A stretch of DNA of 64,000 nucleotides, taken from positions 56,867 through 120,866 of the forward strand of contig NZ_QGGB01000004.1 in NCBI RefSeq assembly GCF_003150675.1, read 5' to 3'. Made by a program: the position numbers and the translations under genes. The first letter of the stretch is position 1; each line of letters begins with the position of its first letter. Source of the stretch: Rhodohalobacter mucosus (lineage in GTDB: Bacteria > Bacteroidota > Rhodothermia > Balneolales > Balneolaceae). The notes beneath the pieces are model-generated. The model was not told the DNA's origin, did no database searches, and was given only the letters and a program-made list of their open reading frames with translations. This document shows positions 26,453 through 35,386 of the stretch, piece after piece.

Positions 26453-27262
26453 ATGTTAAGAAATGCTGCTACCATCCTCCTGCTCACCGGAGTGATCCTT
26501 GCATCACCCGTTCAAAGCTATTCACAACATCAGCAAACTGAATTTCTGGCCGAGTACAGGGCAGAAGATCCTGCAAAATTTCCTGAAAATTTGCAGAGCC
26601 TGATTGACTATTTTGAAACTAAGGGAGTTGACCTGAAGGTTTACCTTGAGGATTCCCGTTTCGAGCTCTATGAAGGAATAACCCAGAGATTCACCCGTTC
26701 CGCCGAGAGAAAATCGCCCTCTCTGGATCAATATAAGCGTATTCTGGGATTCGATGACAAAAAAGGTAACATCAAGAACTTTATAGACAGCAACTTTGAC
26801 AAACTTGTTCAGGCCGAAGAGGAGTATGAAATTCCGCGTTATGTGATAGCGGCCATCATCGGTGTGGAATCTGACTTTGGAAAAAATATTGGAAGTTACA
26901 ATCCGCTGAATGCATACGTATCGATGTACGCTGAAAACTATCGGGCCGAGTTTGCAAGAGCACAGCTTGAAGAACTGCTTAAGTTCACCGAGCGTCACGA
27001 TATCGATGTTTTTGAACTGAAATCAAGCTATGCAGGTGCCATGACCTATGCGCAGTTTATTCCCTACTCCCTGAACAGATGGTGGGTGGGTTCGGAACTA
27101 TTCAACATGGATAACAATATTCTATCCGTTGCCAACTATCTGGCTCACTTCAAAGAGATTACGGGTAGTGTGGAACGGGCTGTATACCGGTATAATCCAA
27201 GTCAGCTGTACACGGATGCGGTTCTGTCTCTGGCGGCCGAAGCCGAAAAGTTCTACAACTGA
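26453..27262 (+). CDS. MltB-family lytic murein transglycosylase
   Basis: The 269-residue protein has a signal peptide (cleavage near SYSQ) and the MltB/SLT_2 catalytic core: IIGVESDFGKNIG with the catalytic Glu139, GAMTYAQFIPYSLNRW, and AVYRYNPSQLYTDAVL near the end. It has no lipobox, so it is probably a soluble periplasmic enzyme cleaving the MurNAc-GlcNAc bond. It follows the LytM-type hydrolase gene by about 245 bases; together they form a peptidoglycan-turnover pair in position if not in transcript. Confidence 0.88.
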   Translation: MLRNAATILLLTGVILASPVQSYSQHQQTEFLAEYRAEDPAKFPENLQSLIDYFETKGVDLKVYLEDSRFELYEGITQRFTRSAERKSPSLDQYKRILGFDDKKGNIKNFIDSNFDKLVQAEEEYEIPRYVIAAIIGVESDFGKNIGSYNPLNAYVSMYAENYRAEFARAQLEELLKFTERHDIDVFELKSSYAGAMTYAQFIPYSLNRWWVGSELFNMDNNILSVANYLAHFKEITGSVERAVYRYNPSQLYTDAVLSLAAEAEKFYN

Positions 27263-27349
27263 TTGAATCCGGACCGGAGTGTCGCGAGCTTTTTTGTGTA
27301 GATGAATATGGCGATCATGGCTTAAAAATCAACCTCTCCGGAACCGACC

Positions 27350-28450
27350 ATGACGCTCCCACCGTTTATACACCCGGATGACCTGAAACAGCCGTCCGTC
27401 GAACAGGCCCATACCATTCCATCAGAATGGTACACCCATCCCGGCATGGATGCTGTAGAGTCTGAGGCCATTTTTGACATGGAGTGGCACCTTGCCGGAC
27501 ACATTTCCCAGCTCCCCGAACCGGGTGACTCCCTTTGCATTCAGGCCGGAAAGAACCCTGTCAATATCATTCGAGATGAGGGGAAGATGGTCCGCGCTTA
27601 TTTTAACGTCTGCAAGCATCGTGGCGGACCCCTGACCGTAAAAAAAGGCACCACTACGGTTCTGCAGTGCGGCTATCATGGTTGGACCTATCTTGCCGAC
27701 GGTTCCCTGAGGGGAATTCCCCACTGGAAGCATGTTGAACTGTTTGATAAAAAGGATTTCGGACTTCAACCGGTTGAATGCGAGGTATGGAACGGTCTGA
27801 TCTTCATTCATACAGGTAAAAAATCTTCGCCCCTGCGCGATGTCTTCAAGGGAATCGATGACCGGATCCATCCCCTTTCGTTTGAGAAGTATCAGTTCTG
27901 TAAGAAAACGAGCGACCCCATCGGCTGTAACTGGAAAGTGTACGCAGACAACTACCTGGAGGGGTACCACATACCCATCGTGCACCCTGAACTGGCCGGT
28001 TTGCTCGATTACAACAGTTATGTAACGGAATTGCACGACCACTACTCCCTGCAATACAGTCCGTTCAAAAACAATAAAGCCGATAATCTCTATGGAGCGG
28101 ATAACGGGGAAGCATTTTACTACTTCATCTACCCGAACATTATGCTCAATATTCTTCCCGGCAGGCTTCAGACCAATGTGATACGTCCTGTGGATGAGAA
28201 GAACTGTATTGTGGATTTTTACTACTATTACCTGAATCCTGAAAACCCCGATGTAGCACGGATGATCGAAGAGGATATCGCCTATAGTGAAACCATTCAA
28301 CAGGAAGATATAGAGATCTGCGAGGCCGTTCAGCGCGGACTCAGATCCAGCGCGTACGACAAAGGGCGCTTTTCAGTTGAGCGTGAAGCGGGAGTCTATC
28401 ATTTTCAAAGCCTTCTGAAGCAATCGTTCAGGCGTTATTTTTCAGAGTGA
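27350..28450 (+). CDS. Rieske-type ring-hydroxylating oxygenase, alpha-subunit-like
   Basis: The 366-residue protein has a Rieske [2Fe-2S] site with Cys88/His90 (CKHRGG) and Cys107/His110 (CGYHGW), and the mononuclear-iron facial triad region in ADNYLEGYHIPIVHPEL. No beta subunit or reductase gene is adjacent, which is common for the choline monooxygenase/carnitine oxygenase-like branch with homotrimeric enzymes. Substrate is not inferable. Its gene ends just before the composite repeat region A. Confidence 0.88.
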   Translation: MTLPPFIHPDDLKQPSVEQAHTIPSEWYTHPGMDAVESEAIFDMEWHLAGHISQLPEPGDSLCIQAGKNPVNIIRDEGKMVRAYFNVCKHRGGPLTVKKGTTTVLQCGYHGWTYLADGSLRGIPHWKHVELFDKKDFGLQPVECEVWNGLIFIHTGKKSSPLRDVFKGIDDRIHPLSFEKYQFCKKTSDPIGCNWKVYADNYLEGYHIPIVHPELAGLLDYNSYVTELHDHYSLQYSPFKNNKADNLYGADNGEAFYYFIYPNIMLNILPGRLQTNVIRPVDEKNCIVDFYYYYLNPENPDVARMIEEDIAYSETIQQEDIEICEAVQRGLRSSAYDKGRFSVEREAGVYHFQSLLKQSFRRYFSE

Positions 28451-28473
28451 CCCTGAAGGTGCAGTGTGCAGAC

Positions 28474-28494
28474 TTCAGGGTTCAGGGTTCAGGG
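28474..28494. repeat. heptanucleotide repeat TTCAGGG x3
   Basis: Three perfect copies at the left edge of composite repeat region A. The same heptamer recurs at 39381 and 63837. Confidence 0.9.
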
Positions 28495-28496
28495 TA

Positions 28497-28627
28497 TCCC
28501 GAAGTCTCGCGACTGCGCTCCGAGCCGAAGGCGATTCCCACGAAGTAAACCGCACGCAGCAAGGTGCAGTCTACTACGCTATCTACTACGCTGAAGCTAT
28601 GCAGATCAGGAAAGCTTCGCAGACCAA
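28497..28627 (+). repeat. composite element A, module E1
   Basis: A 130-bp segment repeated in reverse at 37545-37664 and, shortened, at 63367-63439. Its core has CTACTACGCT twice, 12 bases apart, then GAAGCT and AGCTTC that can pair. It always precedes the ~400-bp R units by about 80-110 bases. Confidence 0.85.
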
Positions 28628-28628
28628 G

Positions 28629-28663
28629 GGGCACAGGGCACAGGGCACAGGGCACAGGGCACA
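28629..28663. repeat. heptanucleotide repeat GGGCACA x5
   Basis: Five perfect copies between module E1 and the first R unit of element A. The equivalent places in elements B and C have only one partial unit, so the array expanded here after the copies separated. Confidence 0.95.
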
Positions 28664-28705
28664 GGAAGAAAGTATTAAAGTAATAACATACAAACTTGAT
28701 GAAGA

Positions 28706-29104
28706 GCTGCAAAGAGAACACTTGATCGGTTCGTCGGTTCATCTGTTCATCAGTTCATCTGTTTCTACATTCCATGTTCCGGAGGAACATTTGATCGGTA
28801 GCCCAACGGGCGCCAACGGCCAAACCTCCGGGCCGAATGGTTGAAAAACTGCGGGATGAATACCGGAGGGTATTAGGGAAATTTAGAATCAAGAGGCCGG
28901 GTTCGTCTTATCCATCACCAATCTCATCCATAAACCCCTCGATGATTATCTGGGCGCTGATTAAAATTGCGCCTCGGGGTTTGAAATTCGGGCTTTACGC
29001 AACCCCGCGCTGACGCACGGGGCTATTGACATTCAACGCCTACGGCGTTGGACAAGCTGCATAACCAAAGTTTAAATGTGAAAACGTATTACCGTGTTGA
29101 TGTA
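28706..29104 (+). repeat. composite element A, R unit 1 (~400 bp)
   Basis: A non-coding unit with a chain of hairpins in fixed order: GTTCC-GGA-GGAAC, then GGTAG followed by GCCC-AAC-GGGC, ACCTCCGG with CCGGAGG, ACCCC with GGGGT, CCCCG-CGCTGACGCA-CGGGG, and CAACGCC-TAC-GGCGTTG. The middle ~100 bp vary between copies while the hairpin blocks are conserved. It resembles REP/BIME-type elements; GTAG before a palindrome is the hallmark of REP sequences handled by RAYT transposases. No RAYT gene is in the window. Confidence 0.85.
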
Positions 29105-29502
29105 CTGCAGCGAGAACACTTGATCGGTTGTTCGGTTCGTCGGTTTTTCTGTTCATCTGTTTCTACATTCCATGTTCCGGAGGAACATCTGGTCGGTAGC
29201 CCAACGGGCGCCGAGGGCCAAACCTCCGGGCGGGTTGGTTGAAAAATCAGCGAATGGATTCCGGAGGTTCCAAAACGGAACCATGAATGGAAAACGGGAT
29301 TACTTTCAACATTCGCAAATCCCATAGTGGAAACCCCTCGATACAGATCTGAACGTTGTTCACAATCAAGCCTCGGGGTTTGAATTCCGGGCTTTACGCA
29401 TCCCCGCGCTGACGCACGGGGCTATGAACATTCAACGCCTCCGGCGTTGGGCAAGTTGCAGAACCAACGTTTAAATGTGAAAACGTATTACCGTGTTGAT
29501 AT
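29105..29502 (+). repeat. composite element A, R unit 2
   Basis: A second direct copy, 399 bp from the first, with the same hairpin order and a different middle. It is followed at 29503-29567 by the first ~65 bp of a third unit, which runs into the stop codon region of the convergent amidohydrolase gene. Confidence 0.85.
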
Positions 29503-29567
29503 ACTGCAATGAGAACACTTGTTCGGTTCATCGGTTTTTCTGTTCATCTGTTCATCCGTTCATCCGT
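29503..29567 (+). repeat. composite element A, partial third R unit
   Basis: Only the unit's opening (ACTGCAATGAGAACACTT and GTTCATC-type 8-bp repeats) is present. A matching partial unit ends element B, so the truncation is part of the element's architecture. Confidence 0.7.
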
Positions 29568-32500
29568 TCACCTGTCCATCTGCTGAAGTCCGGGCAGTCC
29601 GGCCGGATCTTCCTCATTGAACCAATACCGGCCTACTGCCTGCTGGCGCGGCCATACCTCGTTGAGAGAATCACCGTCGTAAAGCCGACCGTTCTTCATA
29701 ACCTGCAAAATGGAATCCGTATTGCGAATGTTCTCCAGCGGATTGCGGTCCAGAATCAGAATATCAGCCAGTTTCCCGGCTTCGAGCGTACCGATATCCC
29801 CGTCCAGGCCAAGTGCCTCAGCTCCCTGAATGGTTGCAATGCGCAGTGCCGAATGAGGATTCATATCATCCCATGCCATCGCCCAGAGTTCCCAGTGATA
29901 TCCGAGACCCTGAAGCTGCCCGTGACTGCCCACACCGTTGATTCCGCCCGCCTCATATATCTGTTTCACAATGCGAGATTGCTTGTCCATCACGTACTCA
30001 TCTTCATGAAACCATCCGGCACCCCTGCGAAGTGCTTTTCCGTCAAGGTCCCTTCTGGGCGTGAAGGTCTGAAGTTTGCGGTTATTGGCTGCATCTTCGG
30101 TCATAAAGAAATAGTTTTCCGCCCATGGCCCGCCGTAGGTAACCAACAGCGTAGGTGTGTAAGCCATTTTCGATTCGGCCGTCACCTTAACAACATCCTC
30201 ATAAACGGGCGTAATCGGGTAGTTGTGCTCCTGCCCCGGGTATCCGTCAATGAGCATCGTCATATTCAGCTTCATATCAAGAGACCCTTCGGTGGTTGGC
30301 ATCAGCTCCTGCTCTCTGGCCGCCTGCAGAATCCACTGACGCTGTTCCCTGTTACCGGCCACGTACATCTTGATCGTTTTGGTATCGAAATACTTGCTGT
30401 ATCGCATCAGAACGTCCCGTGCATGATCCAAATCACTGATCTGCTCGCTCCAGAAGACACCGGGACCCGTCTGATAAATCCGCGGACCGATCATTTGACC
30501 GCTTTTAACCTGGTCGGCATATGTCAGTAAATCCGTAGTGCCCGTCTGCGGATCCCGAACCGTGGTAACACCATACGCAAGGTTCGCCATGAACGACCAT
30601 ATCTGAGGCTGATGCAGGTTCCTGAATGGACGCACGTGCGCGTGGGTATCCACAAATCCTGGCATAACATACTTTCCGCTGATATCCATTATTTCTGCAT
30701 CATCCGGAAGTGTTTGTGAACCGCGTTCACCCACTGCCACGATGCGGTTATCCCGTATAACGATATCGGCATTTTCTATGATTTCATAGCCGTTCATGGT
30801 TAATGCCGTGCCTCCCCGAAGAACCAGTACGCCCTGCGGCATGTCGCGGTTCACAGAGATCTCAATGGTCCTTTCCACAGCCTCGTAATCTTCCGGTCTT
30901 TCACTGTCTTCATCCGCATCCGGTGCGTTTTCCTGATCAATCTGCTCCTCTTTCTCTTCATCCTCATTGCCGGCACCCTCTTCACTGTTCTGTTCTTCCT
31001 CTCTTTCATGCTCCCTGTCGTACTGCTCCTGTTCGCGTTTGCGTGCTTCAGCATCATCCAGATTGTAGGAGAAGAGTCCGTTTCCGATCGACCAGTGCAC
31101 CGTACAACCGTCCCACGTCCACGCGGGGAACTGTCCGCCAATGTCCGTCAGTTTGGACGCAGGAAAGGATGCATTATCAGGGTTGCTCACACTAATATTC
31201 TGTGCTTCTCCCGCCCTGGGAATGGTAACCGTATAGATATCGCTGCCAACCTGGGCCAGCGCCTGATCACCCTCGGGAGCTTTCAGAATCATGGATGCAC
31301 GCTGCGGACTGCTGGATCCCGGTACCGTACTGCCGGTTACCGTAACAAGCGACCTTTCATCTGTACCGTCGTATCGAATCGAAATAAGCCCGCGCTGGCC
31401 GTGATTCAGATAAATGCGATCGTCATTCTTGACAAAATGCGGATTATCCCGGCCATCCGTACCGGTAATGAAGGTATACTCCCCTCCATCAGACGGTATC
31501 CACACCAATTCGTCGGTTGCAAAAGGAACAAACGGACCGGGTGAGCTGTAGTACGTTCGTTTGTCACCCCGGATCGCGACAATACGATCCTGCACCTTCG
31601 ACCACGCAATCTGTTGATAAATACCCGGTTTTACAGTGAGCTGTTCTGCATCTCCCCTTCCGTTTGACCGGTTCCGGTAGATATGTCCTCCTACTTCAGG
31701 ATCCCAGGTTGCAAAGGCTATCCAGCGTCCGTCCGGCGACCATGCGGGATAGGCTTCAACCACATCAAGATCCGTGAGCTTACGCGGCTCCCCGTCAGGA
31801 AGGTCCATCACATAAATTTCATTCAATACCGTAAACGCCACCTGCTCTCCATCGGGTGAAGGGGCCACATCCCGTATCTGTCGTGCTATGAAGCCGGGAT
31901 CGTCGGATATCGGGTATTTAAACTCCAGCCGGGTACCAAGTTCAATCTCCGTGTCAATTGTAAAGGGGATTTCTTTGACGCTTTCTGAAGCGTTTACAGG
32001 AACTCTCCAGATTTTTCCTCCATAGCTCGTTACAACCTCCCGGCTGTCGGGTGTGAAGCTCATGTTCGGCAGAACACCGCGCGTTGCCCTCGACTCCTGA
32101 TCGTCGCGCTGAACCGGATAGGCGAACCAGCGTTCGTCACCGGTATCGAGATCCCTTATTCTCAGTGCCGTTTCCTGCTCGTGACGGGTTCCATATACCA
32201 TCCATCTGCCGTCAGGCGACAGGGTCGGGCGGAACCCGGATCCCAGCCGTGCCGTCTGCGTATGTCTTTCCCCCGTGTCCCGGTCAAATTTCGCTACCTG
32301 GTACTGAGGAAAAATGGCATTGTAGTTCCAGTCGCTTGTTCGCTGTGAAAACCAGATATACTGATCATCCGCACCAAAAGCGGGCTCAATCGTTTTCAGG
32401 TTATCGGGCGTTTCCATGAACTCGGTACCGCTGCCGCCGTCAACATGGTACATTCTGAGCTTGTGTACACCGCCGCGCAGGTTTGCCCGCGCCGCGATGA

Positions 32501-32963
32501 TGTATTTTCCATCAGGAGTATAAACCGGATCCTGCATTCGATAATTATTGCCGGTTGTCCGCTGGGTCGCCTCCATGGTTTCCAGATCGAGAATCCAGAT
32601 ATTCTCTCCTCCGCTTCTGTCTGATATGAATGCGATTTTATTTCCGTCGGGGCTATAGACCGGTTGTGCGTCAAAACCCATGCCGGAAGTCAGCTGCACC
32701 GCCTCTCCCCCGATCAAAGGGAGTTCAAACAGGTTTCCCATCATGTCAAAAACAATCTTTTCGCCGGAGGGATGAACGTCCAGTGAGATCCATGAGGCTT
32801 CATCAATCTCAAGCGAAACGGTTCTTTCGGGTTCAATCTGCAGGTCTTTATGGCTGGGTTCGGCTTCGCCCGTGCTTTGGCGTGCAATCGATTCGGGGAT
32901 CAATCCCGAAATAAAAAATGAGCTGAAGAGCAAGAAGAGAATGGAAATCGTTGGCGTGCGCAT
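29568..32963 (-). CDS. exported TolB-type propeller fused to an amidohydrolase
   Basis: A 1131-residue two-domain protein. After a signal peptide come about 600 residues of TolB/WD40-like PD40 repeats, seen as recurring YSPDGNKIAFISDRSGG, SPDGRWIAFATWD and similar blocks. A very acidic linker (residues about 641-694, Glu/Asp/Gln-rich) joins it to an amidohydrolase domain with the HAH metal motif near residue 774, later GQEHNYP and GSHGQLQG His residues, and the closing GTLEAGKLADILILD. Similar fusions are common in this phylum and are probably periplasmic peptidase-like or imidazolonepropionase-like hydrolases. It is convergent with the Rieske gene across element A. Confidence 0.88.
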   Translation of the reverse strand: MRTPTISILFLLFSSFFISGLIPESIARQSTGEAEPSHKDLQIEPERTVSLEIDEASWISLDVHPSGEKIVFDMMGNLFELPLIGGEAVQLTSGMGFDAQPVYSPDGNKIAFISDRSGGENIWILDLETMEATQRTTGNNYRMQDPVYTPDGKYIIAARANLRGGVHKLRMYHVDGGSGTEFMETPDNLKTIEPAFGADDQYIWFSQRTSDWNYNAIFPQYQVAKFDRDTGERHTQTARLGSGFRPTLSPDGRWMVYGTRHEQETALRIRDLDTGDERWFAYPVQRDDQESRATRGVLPNMSFTPDSREVVTSYGGKIWRVPVNASESVKEIPFTIDTEIELGTRLEFKYPISDDPGFIARQIRDVAPSPDGEQVAFTVLNEIYVMDLPDGEPRKLTDLDVVEAYPAWSPDGRWIAFATWDPEVGGHIYRNRSNGRGDAEQLTVKPGIYQQIAWSKVQDRIVAIRGDKRTYYSSPGPFVPFATDELVWIPSDGGEYTFITGTDGRDNPHFVKNDDRIYLNHGQRGLISIRYDGTDERSLVTVTGSTVPGSSSPQRASMILKAPEGDQALAQVGSDIYTVTIPRAGEAQNISVSNPDNASFPASKLTDIGGQFPAWTWDGCTVHWSIGNGLFSYNLDDAEARKREQEQYDREHEREEEQNSEEGAGNEDEEKEEQIDQENAPDADEDSERPEDYEAVERTIEISVNRDMPQGVLVLRGGTALTMNGYEIIENADIVIRDNRIVAVGERGSQTLPDDAEIMDISGKYVMPGFVDTHAHVRPFRNLHQPQIWSFMANLAYGVTTVRDPQTGTTDLLTYADQVKSGQMIGPRIYQTGPGVFWSEQISDLDHARDVLMRYSKYFDTKTIKMYVAGNREQRQWILQAAREQELMPTTEGSLDMKLNMTMLIDGYPGQEHNYPITPVYEDVVKVTAESKMAYTPTLLVTYGGPWAENYFFMTEDAANNRKLQTFTPRRDLDGKALRRGAGWFHEDEYVMDKQSRIVKQIYEAGGINGVGSHGQLQGLGYHWELWAMAWDDMNPHSALRIATIQGAEALGLDGDIGTLEAGKLADILILDRNPLENIRNTDSILQVMKNGRLYDGDSLNEVWPRQQAVGRYWFNEEDPAGLPGLQQMDR

Positions 32964-33130
32964 AGAATCTGACTACGGTTAAGGTTTGTCGGTAACGTAA
33001 TAAACGGAAGATCCCTAAATTGTAAAAAAGTGTTCGTCCACCAATGCAGATTTGTGCCGATTTTATGGCTTTAAAATGATATCATTGAGGCGACCATTAT
33101 TTCAATAAAAGTATTTGGAGCTACCTGTTT

Positions 33131-34783
33131 ATGGATGTCAAGAATGAGCAAATGAAGCACATGCGTCATTTTATGGGGCAACTGGACCTTGAAGAGGAAG
33201 AGTTTGAATTTTACGGTAAGTACACCGGAAAAATTCGTCTGAAAGCCCTGCGCAACAGAAATGATTTTGAAGACGGAAAACTGATTCTGGTGACGGCTAT
33301 CACGCCTACCCGGGCAGGAGAAGGGAAAACGCTGACCAGCATCGGCCTTGGGCAGGGATTGAAAAAAATAGGAAAAAATCCAATGATTACGCTCAGGGAA
33401 CCATCGCTGGGGCCCGTTTTTGGCATTAAGGGGGGCGCGACGGGTGCCGGCAAGGCTGAGCTCCTGCCGATGGAAAGGATCAACCTGCACTTTAACGGTG
33501 ACCTGCATGCGGTGACTACGGCCCACAATCTGCTTGCAGCCCTGGTCGACAATCACCTGAACCATGGAAACGATCTCGGGATTGACCTTACCCGGCCCGT
33601 ATGGAACCGCGCCATGGATATGAATGAGCGCGCCCTCAGAAACGTCATTGTCGGGCTCGGGGGATATCCAAACGGAATTCCAAGGGAGTCCAACTTTATC
33701 ATTACGGCAGCATCTGAAATTATGGCCATCCTGGCCCTTGCCGAATCCAGGCGTGATCTGAAACGCAGGCTTGGAAACATCATCGTTGGGTTCACGCGAA
33801 ATGATGAACCTGTAAAGGCGTCGGATCTGAATGCGGAAAAAGCACTCGCCGTAGTTCTGAATGAAGCGATTATGCCCAACCTGGTACAAACCACCGAGCA
33901 CGTCCCCGTTCTGGTTCATGCGGGACCTTTTGCCAATATTGCACACGGAACAAACAGTGTTATCGCAATCAGAATGGCTCTGAAGTTCGCCGACTATGTA
34001 GTGGCTGAAGCCGGCTTTGGCGCGGACCTGGGAGCGGAGAAATTTATCAATATCGTTTCACAGCAAACATCCATCAAACCCGACGTTTTTGTCATAGTTG
34101 CCACCCTGAAGGGTTTGAAGTGGCATGGAGGCTGTTCAATGGAAGAGCTTACCATTAAAAATTTACAAGCGTTAAAGGCCGGAACTGAAAATCTTTCTAA
34201 ACACATTGAAAATCTTCGATCGTTTGGCGCGAATATCGTGGTCGCTATCAATCGGTTTGACGATGATACCGATGAGGAGATCGACTGGCTGGTTGAGTGG
34301 TGCAGTGAACGGGGATTATCCTGCGAAGCACACTCATCTTTCCAGCACGGGGGCGACGGAGCCTCAGACCTGGCCGAGGCTGTTGTATATGCAGCGGAGA
34401 ACCCTTCCGAAATTGAACCCCTCTACCACAACGATGAGACGCCGGAGGCCAAAATTGAAAAGATAGCGCGCAACATTTACGGAGCAGACGGTATCTATTT
34501 CGAGACCAAGGCAGAAAAAGAGCTTGAGCGGTTCAAGCGAATGGGTTACGGACACCTGCCGGTCTGTATCGCAAAAACCCAGAGCTCGTTAAGCGATAAG
34601 AAAAATGCACTGGGAGTTCCCCGGGACTGGACGCTGACAATTACCGATATGAGGCTGTCGGCGGGTGCAGGATTCCTCATACCCGTATGCGGCAACATGA
34701 TGCTGATGCCCGGACTGCCCAAAAAACCATCTGCCATGAGCGTGGACGTGGACGAAGAGGGAAATATTTCCGGGTTGTTTTAA
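33131..34783 (+). CDS. fhs: formate-tetrahydrofolate ligase
   Basis: The 550-residue protein matches Fhs throughout: the P-loop TPTRAGEGKT (about 55-64), REPSLGPVFGIKGGATG and MERINLHFNGDLHA. It makes 10-formyl-THF from formate, THF and ATP in the cytoplasm. Length is near the family norm of about 555. The folD gene at 38486-39379 supplies the next steps of the one-carbon pathway. A strong hairpin follows the stop codon. Confidence 0.97.
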   Translation: MDVKNEQMKHMRHFMGQLDLEEEEFEFYGKYTGKIRLKALRNRNDFEDGKLILVTAITPTRAGEGKTLTSIGLGQGLKKIGKNPMITLREPSLGPVFGIKGGATGAGKAELLPMERINLHFNGDLHAVTTAHNLLAALVDNHLNHGNDLGIDLTRPVWNRAMDMNERALRNVIVGLGGYPNGIPRESNFIITAASEIMAILALAESRRDLKRRLGNIIVGFTRNDEPVKASDLNAEKALAVVLNEAIMPNLVQTTEHVPVLVHAGPFANIAHGTNSVIAIRMALKFADYVVAEAGFGADLGAEKFINIVSQQTSIKPDVFVIVATLKGLKWHGGCSMEELTIKNLQALKAGTENLSKHIENLRSFGANIVVAINRFDDDTDEEIDWLVEWCSERGLSCEAHSSFQHGGDGASDLAEAVVYAAENPSEIEPLYHNDETPEAKIEKIARNIYGADGIYFETKAEKELERFKRMGYGHLPVCIAKTQSSLSDKKNALGVPRDWTLTITDMRLSAGAGFLIPVCGNMMLMPGLPKKPSAMSVDVDEEGNISGLF

Positions 34784-34787
34784 ACAG

Positions 34788-34813
34788 AGCCGGTGCACGG
34801 TGCACCGGCTTTA
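34788..34813 (+). terminator. hairpin after fhs, probable terminator
   Basis: A perfect 10-bp stem (AGCCGGTGCA with TGCACCGGCT, 3-base loop) begins five bases after the fhs stop and is followed by TTTA. The T-tract is short, so termination may be partial; it lies before the convergent DoxX gene and could serve both strands. Confidence 0.6.
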
Positions 34814-34847
34814 TCAGGCCCGGTCGGGTCGGGAAAATCCGGTTACT

Positions 34848-35258
34848 CTACTCCCTTTTTCCCATTTTGGCATCTAAAGAGATACCGCCCGAGCCCATAA
34901 TGGCCAATGATACGGTGATGAGAAACATCAGGATATCGACACGGACATTTGCGGCGGTAATGCTGAAATCACCCAGTTTTGTTGTAAAGAATGCCACAAC
35001 CATAATAATGGCAAGAAGAATGTTGGGAATCCGTGCTTTAAACCCTATCAAGACCATGATTCCGCCCACAAACTCAATCAGCGCTACCACCCAGGCCATG
35101 ATGCCCGCCAGCGGTATGCCAATGTTCCCGAAAAACTGCTGTACCCCTTCAATGCCTGTCAGTTTCCCCCACCCTGCAAAAATAAATACGATACCAACGC
35201 CAATTCGCAGAAGCAGCAATGCAATGTCATGATTTTTACTTAGATCATTTGCGTTCAT
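34848..35258 (-). CDS. DoxX-family membrane protein
   Basis: Start set at ATG 35258, giving 136 residues and four membrane helices. LLLRIGVGIVFIFAGWGKL and the following GIEGVQQFFGNIGIP are the DoxX/YphA signature; helix four ends at GSGGISLD. An upstream in-frame ATG would add 16 polar residues. Members are linked to respiratory or redox functions, but the role here is unknown. Confidence 0.88.
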   Translation of the reverse strand: MNANDLSKNHDIALLLLRIGVGIVFIFAGWGKLTGIEGVQQFFGNIGIPLAGIMAWVVALIEFVGGIMVLIGFKARIPNILLAIIMVVAFFTTKLGDFSITAANVRVDILMFLITVSLAIMGSGGISLDAKMGKRE

Positions 35259-35386
35259 AGGTTTACCCTTTTTTGGTTTTGAGTTGATTTTTGTACAACC
35301 TGACACACAATGTGTAATTTAACCGCTGTACCGTAAATTCCAAAAAGAGCCCATGCGGACTTGTAACCAATAAATCAAATACACAC

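Noticed and set aside
27422..28300. 292-codon minus-strand frame opposite the Rieske gene
   Set aside because: Antisense shadow of a gene with clear Rieske motifs; no recognisable protein.
28497..29567. CRISPR array
   Set aside because: The repeats are ~400 bp with conserved hairpin blocks, not short repeats with equal spacers, and no cas genes are present.
29493..30530. 345-codon plus-strand frame opposite the amidohydrolase
   Set aside because: Antisense of a long conserved gene, starting inside repeat DNA.
33071..33946. 291-codon minus-strand frame opposite fhs
   Set aside because: Shadow of fhs; its composition has no family features.
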